A stretch of DNA of 64,000 nucleotides from Boletus sp. NGJ. Taxonomy: Eukaryota > Basidiomycota > Agaricomycetes > Boletales > Boletaceae. The translations under genes were made by a program, and so were the position numbers. The notes under the pieces are model-generated. The model searched no databases. It was given only the letters and a program-made list of their open reading frames with translations, and had not been told where the DNA came from. Below, piece after piece: positions 24,065 through 36,640 of this stretch. Every line of letters begins with the position of its first letter. Positions within the stretch are counted from its first letter, which is position 1. The stretch spans positions 1 through 64,000 of the forward strand of contig JAGTXK010000157.1 in assembly GCA_019096195.1 (NCBI GenBank). The letters run 5' to 3'.

Positions 24065-25490
24065 GGAAATGATTCAGGTGTGTGTGAGTCAAGGGGATGC
24101 TCTGCAGAAAGATCTCACCTGCTGTCACCTGTAGCAGATGTCCCAGGATTGGGGAATGCTGCAAAGGCATGTGATGCCTGCAACCACTGGAGTATTACCT
24201 GCACCCCAAATCCTGAACACACCTGCCTGGAATGCCACCAATGCAAGATTCAATGTTCCCTTTCCAGAAAGTGTCAATAGTTCCAGTCCTGTGTTTGCTG
24301 ATCATCATCACCTGACCTGACACAAAAACAGTGGGAATGTAGTCAATCATGTGGTCAGCAACCACGGTCAACATCCTGACCAGATTCTCCTGCACATCCT
24401 GCTGACCCAGCCATTTCCTATGCCACTGGTCTCCACAGCAATATCATTCCCATTGTTGAAACCACAGAGTCCTCACAAGGTGAACTGGTTGCCAACTTGA
24501 AAATTGGCCTGCTGACAAAGAAGATCAAGCATTCCAAACCAGTCCAGGATAAGTTCAAACTCTGATTTTGATTGTTGCTTGATTCATTTGCCTACCCCAT
24601 AGTCCTTGAGGCCATAGTGATACCAAGGATGACCAAGTCAATGCCATTTGCCAAAGCAGCCACACAATCGACTGCACCGGAGACACCAAACCCTTGTGAC
24701 TATGGTGAGTTGTTGAAGGCATACTAGAAACTTCAATACAGCCACAAGTGGCTTCTAGTTGATCATGCACAGCTTGAGGACCGAGTCAACTCTATGGTGG
24801 ATAGTCTGGCAACATTCAGTCAGATTGTAGCCAAGCTTTGCAACAAGGCCAGCAGGATTGGGGGCAAGACAGTTCATCACCTCCATACACAAATGTACTA
24901 CCCATTTGAATGATTTCCCCCACAGGCTGGTTCCAAGGAGAAAGTCTTGGAGCTGCCCACTGCACCATTTATCCCACATTTCACCAAGCCTGTTACCTCT
25001 GGCTCACCCTCTCTCCAAGCACTGTTTTCTTTGTGGACCGCACACCATCCCTCACTCCCCCAGTAGCTACCCAGGATGTCTTTTGCCCTAACTCTCCATT
25101 CCTTTCTCTATAGAGTCCTTAGTGCCTCATTTAATCACTCCCTTGCCATAGTGAGCTTTGGTGTTATACAGCCATGCTGCCACTATGGTATCTTGGGGTA
25201 GTGGCCTAAGTGCTGTCCCAGCCTTGGTTTGGGGCCCTCTGCTACTCTTTCAAACAGGGATAGGATTTTTCAACCATCAACTGCCACAACTCTGGCCTCC
25301 ACCAGCCCTGCTACCACCCATAGCTAGCATCCAAGATGGAGTGAGTCTGAAGTGGTGGTCAAAACAGAAAGTGTGGCCAAGGACCAGATGGGCAGGACAG
25401 CAGGTGAGAGTGGGACAGGCTCAGACATTGCTTAGTTTTACATCCAGCAATTATTCTATGCCACAGTGTATTATATGTATGTGAAATTTG
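24065..25490 (+). pseudogene. Zn2Cys6-like cluster plus coiled-coil protein relic
   Basis: The frame at 24080-24280 encodes CDACNHWSITCTPNPEHTCLECHQCKIQCS, with spacing C-x2-C-x6-C-x7-C-x2-C-x6-C. This fits the binuclear zinc cluster used by fungal DNA-binding proteins. Downstream, in another frame at about 24735-24900, KLQYSHKWLLVDHAQLEDRVNSMVDSLATFSQIVAKL looks like a coiled coil. I recall proteins with this pairing beside basidiomycete transposons, but the function is unknown. There is no intact frame across the region and CpG is very scarce. It is head-to-head with the minus-strand relic ending near 24026. Confidence 0.5.
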
Positions 25491-25603
25491 TGCTATTCTG
25501 AATTTACAATGAGAGTATGAACAAAGAAGTATTCTGTAAACCAGCTCATCTCCTTTTCAGCAGAGGACCAGGTGTGGACTATTTGGCATCTGGGGGAAGT
25601 GGA

Positions 25604-26700
25604 GCCTTACGTGCCCTCCCAGATTGATGTGGCATTGTACCTTTGTGCAAATTGATGAATTAGATAGGATTCAAATGGTGTGTTTGCAACAGTACCATCA
25701 GGTTTAGTGCATGTCTCAACAGATATTCCTGGGGTGCAAGCAGGGGAACTCTGCTTTGGATTACTCAGTTTTGCTGTGCCATTAGTGTCCACTGTACTGA
25801 CCTTGGAAAGAGTCTTTGACATTTTCATCACCAGTTTCAATTTTTTGGATGGGATTCCAGTGCTATATTTCTTATGAATATGCCTGGCCTATCAAAGCAG
25901 AAATCCGAAAACCTACCCTTGCCACCATTATTAACTGGGACTAGTCTCTTCATTGTGGGTTTCAGGTGAGAATTGCTCCAGACTATCAGTATCTCAACCA
26001 CTGATTCAACTGCTTTGGCATAATCTTCTGGCTGTCCTATGGAATGAGTGGCCAGTGCATTCACCTTGGTAATGGGCTGATGTACGATGGCATCTTTGAC
26101 TTGAGTCACCTAATCAGACCTCCCGGCACTTGGGACATTCCTAAATTGAATCTCTTGAGCATTCATTGGCCCTGCGATCTCCTAGGTTCCTGAATTGACA
26201 ATGTTTAAAACTGATTCTCCAATGATGTCCCAGATGAAAACCATTATTTAAACATATGTCACCCACCTTTTCTTGACAGTCCAACCTTGAATAGTTGTTG
26301 AGGGGGTTGCAATAAGTCTTTCTCCAATCTTGGAGTTATTCTTAACTGCTTCGTAGCTGCACATGGAGACACCAATAATCAATCATTGAATATGACCAAG
26401 ATATTGGAGCCTACTATCTTTTGAAGGTCCAACCTTGATCGGTCTCTGTTGGTGCTCTCACTCTGGACCATTTTATCACTGCCATTTTCCATATGGAGAT
26501 GCCTTGCTGTATTTCCTTCCATTGTGTAACTTGAGTTGAATGGGGAGAATGTGTGAATAACCACATACCTTGTTTCTGTGACCCCATCTTAAATATAACA
26601 GACTTCAGAGGTAACTCACTGACATTGTTTTCACTATCAGACCAATCAGTATATGGGACAGATGGGCTCTGTATCTCCCTGCACTTTCCATTTCTGACCA
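25604..26700 (-). other. Possible minus-strand gene relic, unidentified
   Basis: Two adjoining frames, 25837-26109 (ITKVNALATHSIGQPEDYAKAVESVVEILIVWSNSHLKPTMKRLVPV) and 25607-25840 (SNPKQSSPACTPGISVETCTKPDGT), have protein-like composition in the same direction. A further frame lies at 26414-26716. No family is recognised, and it may be non-coding. Confidence 0.25.
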
Positions 26701-28920
26701 CAGAGTTAAACCACATGCCATGCTCCTTCTAAGAATCCAATTGATTGCCACCACTGTTAACCTGACCCTGGTCCCAAGCCCAAGGCTGATCCACCTATCT
26801 CAGCTGTGCATTCTAGGATCTCCACAGTCACTTAACCTTGGTCAGGTTTTCATCCCCACTCTCTGCTGGGTCCTGCAGCTAATTCTTCCCATTCAGCCAG
26901 GATTGAAATGAGAAGATATCATTCAGAACATTCTATTGTCACTCATGAATGAATTCAAGAAAGCACCTTGTATCACTTGTGTTCATATGGCTTGGATCAT
27001 CTGGAAAGGAAAAATTGTCTGGAAGATGTTCAGACCTGAATATGTCATCCTGGAACTTGTGTAGCCTTTTGAATGGTGCTGAAACCTTTGGGTTTTTGCA
27101 AATCAAGCCTAAATGCTTTGAGTCTCAGCATGGAGGTCAGATATGAAGGGGACTTGCAGTAGTGTGAAGTGAGAAAACCCCAGACCATGTTCTGCATATT
27201 GGCTCGGCTGTGGCTGGTGAAATCTGGGATTCAAATGGTTCCATCCGACTGGATTATCATATTTACTACATTATTACTGCATTTCTGCCTGGACTTCCTC
27301 TGCTTTTTGGCTTCCCCCAGGATCACATCCTCACCTTCATCTTCACTCTCCCTCCCATCCATTGCCAGATCAAAACATTAGCTGAGATATCCATCCCACT
27401 CCCTCTGAATGGTGTTCAGGCCCTCAAACACTAGGCCATTTTCAATGGGCAGTCAGACATAGTGGAGGGTTGACTCAGAGTACAGTATAACCCTTCACCT
27501 TTTATCCGATATTGGATTTACAACTGCTGTGTGTGCCGAGTAGCCAAGATTACACCCAAATGGGAAAACTCCTAAGAAAAGAAACAAATGCATATACCTC
27601 AGCCTAGTGCTCTGAAGTGACAGATGGCCTTACATACAGGATGTAATGCCAGGCTACTGAGTACCCAACTTGGTCATATAATGCTAGCAATGCCAGGTAA
27701 GTAAACTCAACTTGTTTCTATATATAGTTGGTGTCAGATGGATTTCCAAAGCAACATGCAGCAATGGCAGAGGTATCTGTGCATATTCCATTTCGAGTCC
27801 TGCCTGTCACCACTATGTAAGGGAAGGAAATGACTCCAGGCCCCATATAGCTGAAGCCATCAGATCATTATACAGTATATCCAACATGCCTGGATCAGAA
27901 AAACTATGTGAGGAGGAGGCAGCCTCCCCACAGTGACCAACCCCCTTGTGTATTGATTATTCTATATTTCCCTCCTGTCCTCCAATTGCAACTTTGAAAT
28001 GGCCAAAGGTAGAGTGGTCAAACAATAATGTTACATTGTGCCTTTCCAGATGTGGCAGCTGAGGTTACTCAATCGCAGTAATGTTGTGGATGCAGGGTCA
28101 GAGATCTGACATCCATGGGCTCAGCTCAAACTAGCCAAGATGACACTACAGTGTCTGAAAAACTGCATGGATGAACAGAGGTGTGACTTATGTATGTTAT
28201 GGCTTGCCTTGCTAAGTGAGCTGTATTTATGTTTGGATGCTACTGTACTAGTAGCCTTCCATCCATCTAAGAATCCCTCCAAACAACAGATTAATCCTGC
28301 AAGAGTTACTCATACCACATGGGTTACAAAAAATACAACAAGGGGGTCCAAGATGAGTCTTGTCAGATTGGATGCTTTCAAGGATGCCATTTGCATGACT
28401 CCATCACAATCAGTTCAATATACTCCAAGCAAGCCTGGGTCATCCAGCTCTTAGTTTACCTTTGATACTGACATATATGTTCTTTGCCACATTTGGAGTT
28501 ATTAGTCTGGTAATATCCAGTGCAGGCAAAATGCAGCTGATATAGAATTAGATAAGATACAGCCAATTTGATTACCTCTGAAAAATGTAACCATCCATTG
28601 TTCTGATGAATATGCTGATCCATATAGCCATAGACATCAAATGATTATCTCCAGGAATGGATTGCACACAAACAAGAATTTTTGCAAGCTTTGTTAGACA
28701 TAGAAGCTCCATCTGATCCCCAAGAGTGTGGCATATACTGCTGGGATGGCATCTATCAGTATTTGGACTATTTTGGTTAGCCCCTGTTTTGTACTGGGTG
28801 CTGTCAGAATCAGCATCAGAGACATCCATTTCACCACATCTAGCAATGGACCAGTGCATTATTCAAAGATTCATCTCTAATCTTGGTGTGTTATGGAAAT
28901 CATCTTTCTGGTTAACAATG
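26701..28920. other. CpG-starved sequence with no gene I can support
   Basis: Only short unlinked frames occur, interrupted by stops on both strands. The last few hundred bases before 28920 may be decayed N-terminal sequence of the KDZ transposase that follows, but no motif is secure. Confidence 0.5.
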
Positions 28921-28929
28921 TTTCAATGA

Positions 28930-30960
28930 TGCTACTGCAGACTGGCTTTGAGCTCTATCTTGGACATGATGGGGGCCCTTGTTCCAGCAGTGACCATGAA
29001 CATTGGAGTGATTATGGAGGCCCTATACCCTTGGATGATGAGGCATAGGAAGACATTGACCAGGAAGACATTCTACCACATCTTCAACTGCCAAACAGAT
29101 CAGATTATCTGACTGTGGTTGATGTGACCAGTATCCATTTCATGATCATCAATTACTGCACATGCTCTGAATCAGATCCGGAATATCTTCAACTCTTGTG
29201 CTCCAAACTTTATCTGGAAATATTACAAATGCTGTGGACTGTGTTTACCTTCACCTTGCTAGATGATTTTATCTGGGATAATTTGGAGTGTGGAACCTCA
29301 GGAATGAACTATTATAGCAAGCTCCGAAGGATAACCTCCAATGTGTTTCCCCATATTGTTCCTATACGTTCTAGATCTGTTTCTTGCAAATTGCCTGCTC
29401 AAATAGGGCCAGAATCACTATCAAGAGTTACTTCAGATTGCCAGGCAGTGGAGGCTGCTCAAGCTGCTTAAGTGGAATGGCTTTGGCCACCAGTCCAGAG
29501 GCCCAACCAAAGAAGATCTTGCCCTTTTTTGCCCTGCCTGTCTGCAACCCAGGATAAATGTAAAGTCATCAATAACCGAGCTTTCTGAGTCAGTCACCAT
29601 TTTGTTTGACCAATGCACTATGCAATCAAGGTCCCAATAGCTGGAAATATTGCTGAACTGTTATCATGGATGGAAATTTCAAGGCCAAACATATGTGAAA
29701 GAGGAAACCAAATGACCAAATCTGGCTCATGGATGGTCTTGACTATATGGTGACTCAGGGAAACTATCATGAGTATCTAAAGGAGACACACCACCCCCTG
29801 GAGGTAATTGTGCTGACTGGAAATTCTGCATATCTAATCGCTGACCAAAGACCAGCAGTCAAGTTGCAACAATTACTGAGCCATGAACCAAGCAAATGTC
29901 AGCTGAGGTAAGTTGGATGCCACCAGGATTGAAGGTTCAGCATGCACTTGGTATGGTTGCTCAAGGCCACTCAGAAATCCTTGGCATCAGCCCAAGAGAC
30001 ATTCCACAACCTCAATGTGGGCATTCCAGGCATTCAAAGACAACAGTGGCTGAGTCAGGAGTAGAATGCAATGCAGACAACTTGGTGATCCATCAGCAAT
30101 GGATATATTCAAGGTATGGCTAGACAAAGGTATGTTGGAAAAGGAGATGTGCCTACAGGAAACCCTTATTGATACTTCCACAAGTATAGCACCCACCATA
30201 AAGGCCATAGAAATTGAAATACTTGAGGCTGTTGCAAAGACACCTGACACCACAGAGCAGCAACATGGCTATTCAAGGGACTGAAACTTGAGGAGGCTCA
30301 GCTCTTATTTCGAAGAGACATGAGGTGGACGGGATCAAGGGCTACTAATTTTCAACAGTTGGCACTCACTCTCCAAGCTGATCAGCTGACAACTGAGCTT
30401 TCACACTTTTTCACTGAAGTGTCCACCTTCATCTGCTATGAAGATGACAATGGAGTGCCATCCGATATATCAGATGGGGAGAGTAATGTCAGGGATGAAG
30501 GAGTGGCTGACAACCTCAGTAGTAAACAACCCAATAAGGCAAAGCTGCTGTTACCATTTAACTTGGGTCTGAATAAATGCATGGCCCTAGAGGCTGGCCA
30601 CCTTGTTCAACAGGTGCTAAAACTTTGTGCTAGCCAAGCAAATGATGCCTTACATGAGATACAGCTGGAATTGACAGACAAGGTGGTGTTGTTCCACACA
30701 GAGGTTTGATATGCTGCCAGTCATGCAAAGACCACCCAAGCCTGAGGGAAGGTGAATTCCATGGAAGCAGTTGTCCACTGGCATGTCACCATATATTGAA
30801 GATGTAGATCTGCCATGGTACAGCTTTCAGCTGATGATAACATGATGGCTAGATATTAGGTGCTAAAGGATAAAGACCTTAAGGTTAGCACTACAGTGAC
30901 TGGCCGACAGCATGTCCAGCTAAGTATTGTGAGCCTTGTCCAATGGAGACTCATCTGTCA
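28930..30960 (+). pseudogene. KDZ (Kyakuja-Dileera-Zisupton) transposase relic, plus strand
   Basis: Plus-strand pieces in shifting frames follow the order of a fungal KDZ transposase. They are LGHDGGPC near 28965, VVDVTSIHFMIINYCTC and FTFTLLDDFIWDNLECGTSGMNYYSKLRRITSNVFPHIVP at 29115-29400, LALFCPACLQP near 29520, MDGLDYMV at 29729, SCNNY with MNQANVS near 29865-29905, and the C-terminal LLPFNLGLNKCMALEAGHLVQQVLKL with QANDALHEIQLELTDKVVLFHTEV at 30540-30709. KDZ elements are large DNA transposons abundant in mushrooms. The gene carries many stops and frame changes and nearly no CpG, so it is an old relic. Element ends were not found. Confidence 0.8.
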
Positions 30961-31690
30961 GCCAACAATCCTTGTAACACATGAGCCAAGGATGATGGCA
31001 TCATTAATGTGCTTACCTGGATGAAGGTGTCTGCCCTTTCATATAACTCAAATAGAAAAATCTATGATGCCTCCTCATGGTAGGATGGCATGTCATTCAC
31101 CCACCATGGATGCTGGAATCCATAGGTGGGCATATGTGTGGTTGGCTGCCAGTTCAGTAGGAGCTTCAGGGCTTGAGTGATGCTGTCGATGCATATGCCT
31201 TGAATTTCACAGATGATGTCTGATTTCAGATTTTCTGGGCTGGCCCTGACTTTGATGATTCAGGAACAGGATGGGGCTAGCAGGGGTACTATTTGCACAG
31301 GTGTGTACAGTGCTAAGAAAAAGCCTAAGGTATTCTATAATTGGATGTTGTAAGGATGCAATCAGTCATGCATAAGGTGGGAAGTATATCAACTCCATGG
31401 ACAAGTTATCATACCAAGTTGTTGGCCATTTGTCTGCCAGAAGTTGGGCAAGATAGGCCATGGCCACTTCAATCTAGCACTTCTGATACCAGAGCATCAT
31501 GTGGAGAATGGCAATGGGTGTGTTGTCAGAAAAGGTCTTCATGGCAGAGGGTCGAGGGAGGGGGGTAATAATGAGTATCAGCTTGTGGAGGTATGTAGTT
31601 ATTTGTATTCAGTTCACATGGAGCCTGGAATATTCCAGATTCACCCACAATGGTGGACACTTTTGAACAAGCTGCATATATTTGTCATAA
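30961..31690. other. Gap between two KDZ relics
   Basis: No gene is supported. Short plus-strand frames at 31341-31568 and 31444-31695 show no family motif. The region may be decayed KDZ tail or element sequence. Confidence 0.5.
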
Positions 31691-32200
31691 CATGACATCA
31701 GCTTAAGCAACCAAACTATTATCAAACATCTCCAAACATTGTGATGCTTGGCAGATTTCCCAATCTGCATGACATTGCTTCTGAAGCCATGCATAGATGG
31801 CCTGCTGGCAAGCAGCATAGCATGTTTGTCCTCAGTCATCATTTTGCTGACTATGGACCACCTGCTCTTCCCATCAATGAGATTTGTGATCAAAGTAATT
31901 GATCATCCATTCAAACTCTGCCATCAGCAGCTCTTTCTCCTCTTTCCACCTATCCATTGTGGCCTTTGCATGTAACCAATGTACCCAGTAAACTGCAGAT
32001 GCTACAAGATTGGCAGGAAGATTCAGCTGGATGTGGAACTTACATTCAGACATCCAGTCATTCATCTCAGTGTCTCTCAGTATATCCATTGACCAGAACC
32101 AGGCCAGCTTGGTTGAGTTCTGGTTGCAGGAATTGGGCTCAGCATTTTGGCCAAGCTCCAGTAAAACATTGCTGAGCTGGAGCAGACTGAAGCTGCTATG
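31690..32200 (-). pseudogene. KDZ transposase C-terminal relic, minus strand
   Basis: On the minus strand FWSMDILRDTEMNDWMSE is followed by VYWVHWLHAKATMDRWKEEKELLMAEFEWMINYF. This is the characteristic end of KDZ transposases (dipeptide-rich helical tail with WLxAKAxxDRWxEE). It faces the plus-strand relic that ends near 30960, so the two relics converge. It carries several breaks. Confidence 0.65.
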
Positions 32201-32346
32201 ATAGAGTCCTGAGTAGATATGGTTTGGCTGCAGAAATTATGTCAGAAACATCAGTAACATTTGCTCAGCCAGTTATCACAGTAAATATGCCAACTGCTAA
32301 ATATTCACACTTCACAATCCAATCATTACTGCCTTAACCCTGTTCA

Positions 32347-33970
32347 TTATCCTCCCCACATGGAATGTTGCATGTAATTACAGCAGAAAACATCCAGGTA
32401 TTCATGGACATTGTCCCACATGTAATAAAAGAGTACCACCCATCCCCCCTCTACCTGACCAACACCATGCTCTAGCATTTGCCCTGAGAGTGCTATCATC
32501 ATTCCTGGATCATACTGAACCCAATGTGTGATAGTCAGAATCATAAAATCAAGCCTAGTGTAGCTGCCAACTGAGACAAGAAGGTCCAACCACTGAGGCC
32601 TACCATTTATGTTGGTGTAAAAGGGACTAGCCCAGTTTTCCATGACAGACACAACATTGTAAACAGATGACCACAATGGGAATACATCCCTCAAGTCATC
32701 CTGCATGCCTGCCTAGTTGCTGAGCCTAAACATCACCTCCCAACCCATCTCATACATGTTGGGATGCATGATGGCAACTGATGCTACTAGAAGGGCAGCA
32801 TGTTCTTGCATGGCAATTAACCACTCCTGGGTTCCATTTTCGCCCTGGCTAGCCTTTTGCAGTGCTGAGACCTCTGGTGGCCCATTCACCCCCTGTTGAC
32901 TAAACTCTGGTCAATGAATGTGGGTGAGGCACAAGCTACCCATGTTTCTACCCTGTTGAAACCATGCCAGAGATAGGTTGATCACCTCCCATAGCGTTGC
33001 CCTGGGGTGAAAGTTGGCCAAGGAGGTTTGCCATGCATGAGGAGAGCTCTCCGCCATGCTGCATGAAAGTGGTTGCAACAAAAGTGGCAGCTGTTCTTAG
33101 ATATATCACTGGTTTCAACCAGAAGTTAAAATGTTTGGGAACTTTGTGACAGATAAACTCACTTGATTAGACTTACTGACTGCCCAAGATAAATACCAAA
33201 GTAAGACATAGCCTGAATGATCTGTGATCATGGCAGATTCTATGAGTTTGCTATAACTCTGAACATCAGCATTATATGATTCTGTTAATTTGCCCCTGTG
33301 CTTTGTTCGTTCACTGAGCCTGAATAATGTCAATATCACCAATTGTCACTGGGCGGTCATAAGTGGAGAATTATCAAACTGGCAAGAGCATACCCTTGTT
33401 CTAGTAGGCCCTTATAATGATATCAATCATCCAGTCTGCCTTACAAACAGTCTGCATCAGAATTTGTGGGTGGGAAATGCATTTCACAGAAATGTCCTGA
33501 GTGGGCTGCAAGACTTTCCAAAATCTGGAAACCATATAGGTGGCCAATTTATTGGTGTAGGATATGGCCCAATCATCAGAAATTTCAGGGGAGTTCATGA
33601 GGGAGACAAAAGAAGATCTGGGGTATTTAGACCAAGTGTGATTCCCAGAAGATATGTTCCCATGGAAACTGATGTTTCACATCTTAATCTGGTGTGGGGC
33701 TGTGTGAGCAGCCCAATCTATGTTCATCCTAGCTAGAACAAATGTATTGGCTGCCGGATACTTCTAAAATTGATAAATACAGGGAAGGTCAGAATGAGAC
33801 TGTGAATAACATGCCATCTTAACCAAAGTCAATCTCACATTACCCACTTGGAGCCCATGATAGACATTAAGGTATGCCAGATATGTGATGGGTAACCCTT
33901 GCAGGTGGACTGGTCGAGCATAATCCTGATGCAAATGCATTGCACTCAAGGTCACAAACCACACCCAGGT
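32347..33970 (-). other. Unidentified minus-strand gene relic
   Basis: The clearest piece, 32347-32706, reads DVFPLWSSVYNVVSVMENWASPFYTNINGRPQWLDLL then VQYDPGMMIALSGQMLEHGV and YYMWDNVHEYL. This has the look of a conserved globular domain and resembles, from memory, multicopy hypothetical proteins of mushrooms. Further frames in the same direction are at 33115-33342, 33401-33598 and 33764-33964. No name can be given. Decayed and CpG-poor. Confidence 0.35.
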
Positions 33971-34117
33971 CTATTATTATACAAGGTGTGTTCACAAAGG
34001 TCTGTAATATACACCTTGTTGTCCTCACATTGAGGCTAGTTATATTCACACTGCTCAATCCAAGTGTATACTTTGTGCCAAATCATACTCACCCAGTCTG
34101 GTCACTGCATTTACATT

Positions 34118-35010
34118 GGCATTCACCACCACCCACCCTGCCCAATACCCCCACACTCATCAGTGTTCAGCCACACCAACCCTGCTCAGTCCCCCAGTAT
34201 ACACTAATGTGAGGGATATCTACCCTGTTTAGTGCCCCCATATACATGAGTGATCAGCCACTCCCACCCTGCTTGATACCCCCATATGCATCAATGTCAG
34301 TTACCCCTACCCTACTCAATTCACCCATATCATTCAGATGTCAGTCACCCCTACCCTGCTTGGTCCTCCTGTATGCATTGGTAATCAGCCACTCCCACCC
34401 TGCTCAATCCCCCTGCATGCATTGATGTTAGTCACCCCCACCCTGCTCAGTCCCACTGTATCATTCGGGTGTCAGTCACTCCCACCCTGCTTGGTCCCCC
34501 TATGTTCATCAATGTCAGGAATACCTACCATGCTCAGTGCCTCCATATCCATTGGTGATCAGCCACTCCCACCCTGCTTGGTTCTCCTGTATCCATTAAT
34601 GTTGGTCACCCCTACCATGCTCAGTCCTGCCATATCATTCAGTTATCAGCCACCTCTACCCTGCTCAGTCCTGCTATATCATTCGGGTGTTGGTCACCCC
34701 TACTCTACTATATATTATCCATCAGTGATCAGCCACTCTCACCCTGCTCGGTCTCCCCATATCCATTAATGTCAGAGATACCTACCCTTCTCAGGGCCCC
34801 CATATACATTGGCATTCAGCCACTCTCATCATGCTCAGTCCTCCCATATCATTCGGTTCTTGATAACACCCACCCTACTCAGTCCCCCCCACATACATCA
34901 ATGTCATGAATATCTACCCTTCCCAGGGCCCCCATATCCATCAGCATTCAGTCCTGCCCACCCTGCTCGGGGCCCTTCCATTTCTATCCACATCTCATTC
35001 ATTCACCATA
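34118..35010. repeat. Minisatellite, ~43-44-bp unit, about 20 units
   Basis: Successive units share a core ACYCCYACCCTGCTCAGTCC followed by CCATATCCATYRRTGTCAG or an ATCATTCGGGTGTCAGTC variant. Core positions recur near 34262, 34306, 34349, 34391, 34434, 34477, 34520, 34563 and onward, giving a period of 43-44 bp. A variant beginning ATAYCTACC recurs at about 34220, 34520 and 34776, hinting at a higher-order unit of 6-7 monomers. The period is not a multiple of three, so long open frames here are not evidence of a protein. Confidence 0.9.
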
Positions 35011-36640
35011 TCTAGGCCCCTCCATATTCTACACATGCCCATCTCAGCTGGGCCCAACTGTGTCTCACATGCCTCATATATCTTGAGCCCACCATGGGAT
35101 CATCTATACATATTGAGCCATTTGCAAGCAGGCTCTGTGTGCTATAGGGAATTGTGATCACATAGGCTCCACAGGAGTGATGCAACAGAGACAGTGTTCT
35201 TCCCTCTCACCAGTGGTCTTCTTCCCATTATCATGACCTCCTAGGCACAAATGACAAACCCTTTTCACCTGATCAGCCAACATATCCTTCATTGGCTAGT
35301 ATAGGTGCTTTTGATTGTGGCCAGTAACAATATAGATACCATGCCATACCAGGGTCCAGCAGCTGAAATAGAAACTGACTATGCAACAGGGCTGCAAACC
35401 TTCTTCCCCCCTGCATAGGGCATTCCTGGAACTCAATACTTTGTTCAAGGTCAATCAACCAAAGGGGTCCCACCCACCTCCTATTGCCTGAGTCCTTACT
35501 TTCAAATCCAACTGGTCTATGTTATGCAGGGGGCCATGTCCCTCATCTCTCTTTGCATATTGCACAGCAGCTTTATGATGATTCTACTCCATGTGGACAG
35601 TCACCATCCAGCTGTAACTTAGGTGCAGCAACAACACAAGTTACACAACATATTCTGGGCTACCCACCAACATGCTATATCTAACCCACTGTGCTCAGGG
35701 ATACTGCTACTCTGGCTCTCTTGGACAGCTAACTTTTTGCTCCAGCTGCTCATGTTTATACCCTCCCACTGTAGCATCTGTGATGCAGAAGCAAAAGTGA
35801 TAGGTCTCAACATTTGCACAATAGGCAATCTATATGCTCCATATGCAGGACCCCTACTGACAATGAGTACAAGGACTGCAAATCATTCCGGTCTGGAGAT
35901 TTCAACAACCACAGTCAACTCACATCTGGTCTCAAGTTGACACTCAAGCCCATTGCAAGGCTATCCTAGCAAAATAATGGTCAGAGTCCCTGTCTTGACT
36001 TCAATTCCCTCAACCTGACCAACACCATCAGCAAGTACTCATACACCTCACTTGCCAATCGTATCACCCAGGCCTCCTCTCACCTTCACCAGAAAGCAGC
36101 TCAAGGACAGTTCTGCCCTCCATCTAGGTCTATTAATCACTTGTGATGTGTTTGCCATGGCTGTAACTTCGTAGTCCCACTCTGCACTCCTATTAACAAC
36201 AGTGTCCACATCTTGACTACAACTCCCTCAACCTGACCAATATATTAGCCAGTCCGTTATCTACTTCACTGCATCCCCCTGCTCCTACACTCTACCTGGA
36301 GTCTTTGAGTCGCACATCACTGGAGTAACCTTCAAGGTTGAGATCAGGCAGGCAATGCTATTTCAATCTGCCGTAGTACATTGTCAGCAAGTTCAAGCCG
36401 CCATGAACATCAGATGCCATGTCGTGAACTTGTGCTATAGTTCTGTTGTAATAGAAAGTATTGTACTTAGTCTACTTTTCCTGCTTTTACAATTGTGACT
36501 TGTGAAAATCCTGGACATGCTGGAGCAAAACCGTCTTAATCATGCCCTAGCAGTCCCTTTTATTGATTTGTTCCCTTTGTGCACTTTTTCTTGGTGTGCC
36601 AAGGGTGCCAATTGTGGATAAGGCCATGAGCAAATTACTG
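35011..36640. other. CpG-starved sequence with no supported gene
   Basis: A minus-strand frame at 35273-35473 (LLDPGMAWYLYCYWPQ) and a plus-strand frame at 35623-35940 look weakly protein-like but match nothing I know. The rest is non-coding. Short words such as CAACCTGACCAA repeat near 36015 and 36230. Confidence 0.45.

Noticed and set aside
33290-33736. 148-codon plus-strand frame
   Set aside because: It overlaps minus-strand frames of similar quality, lacks any motif, and the region is too CpG- and stop-biased to trust frame length.
34338-34769. Open frame of 143 codons on the plus strand
   Set aside because: It lies within the minisatellite, whose period is not a multiple of three. The frame is a product of repeat composition.
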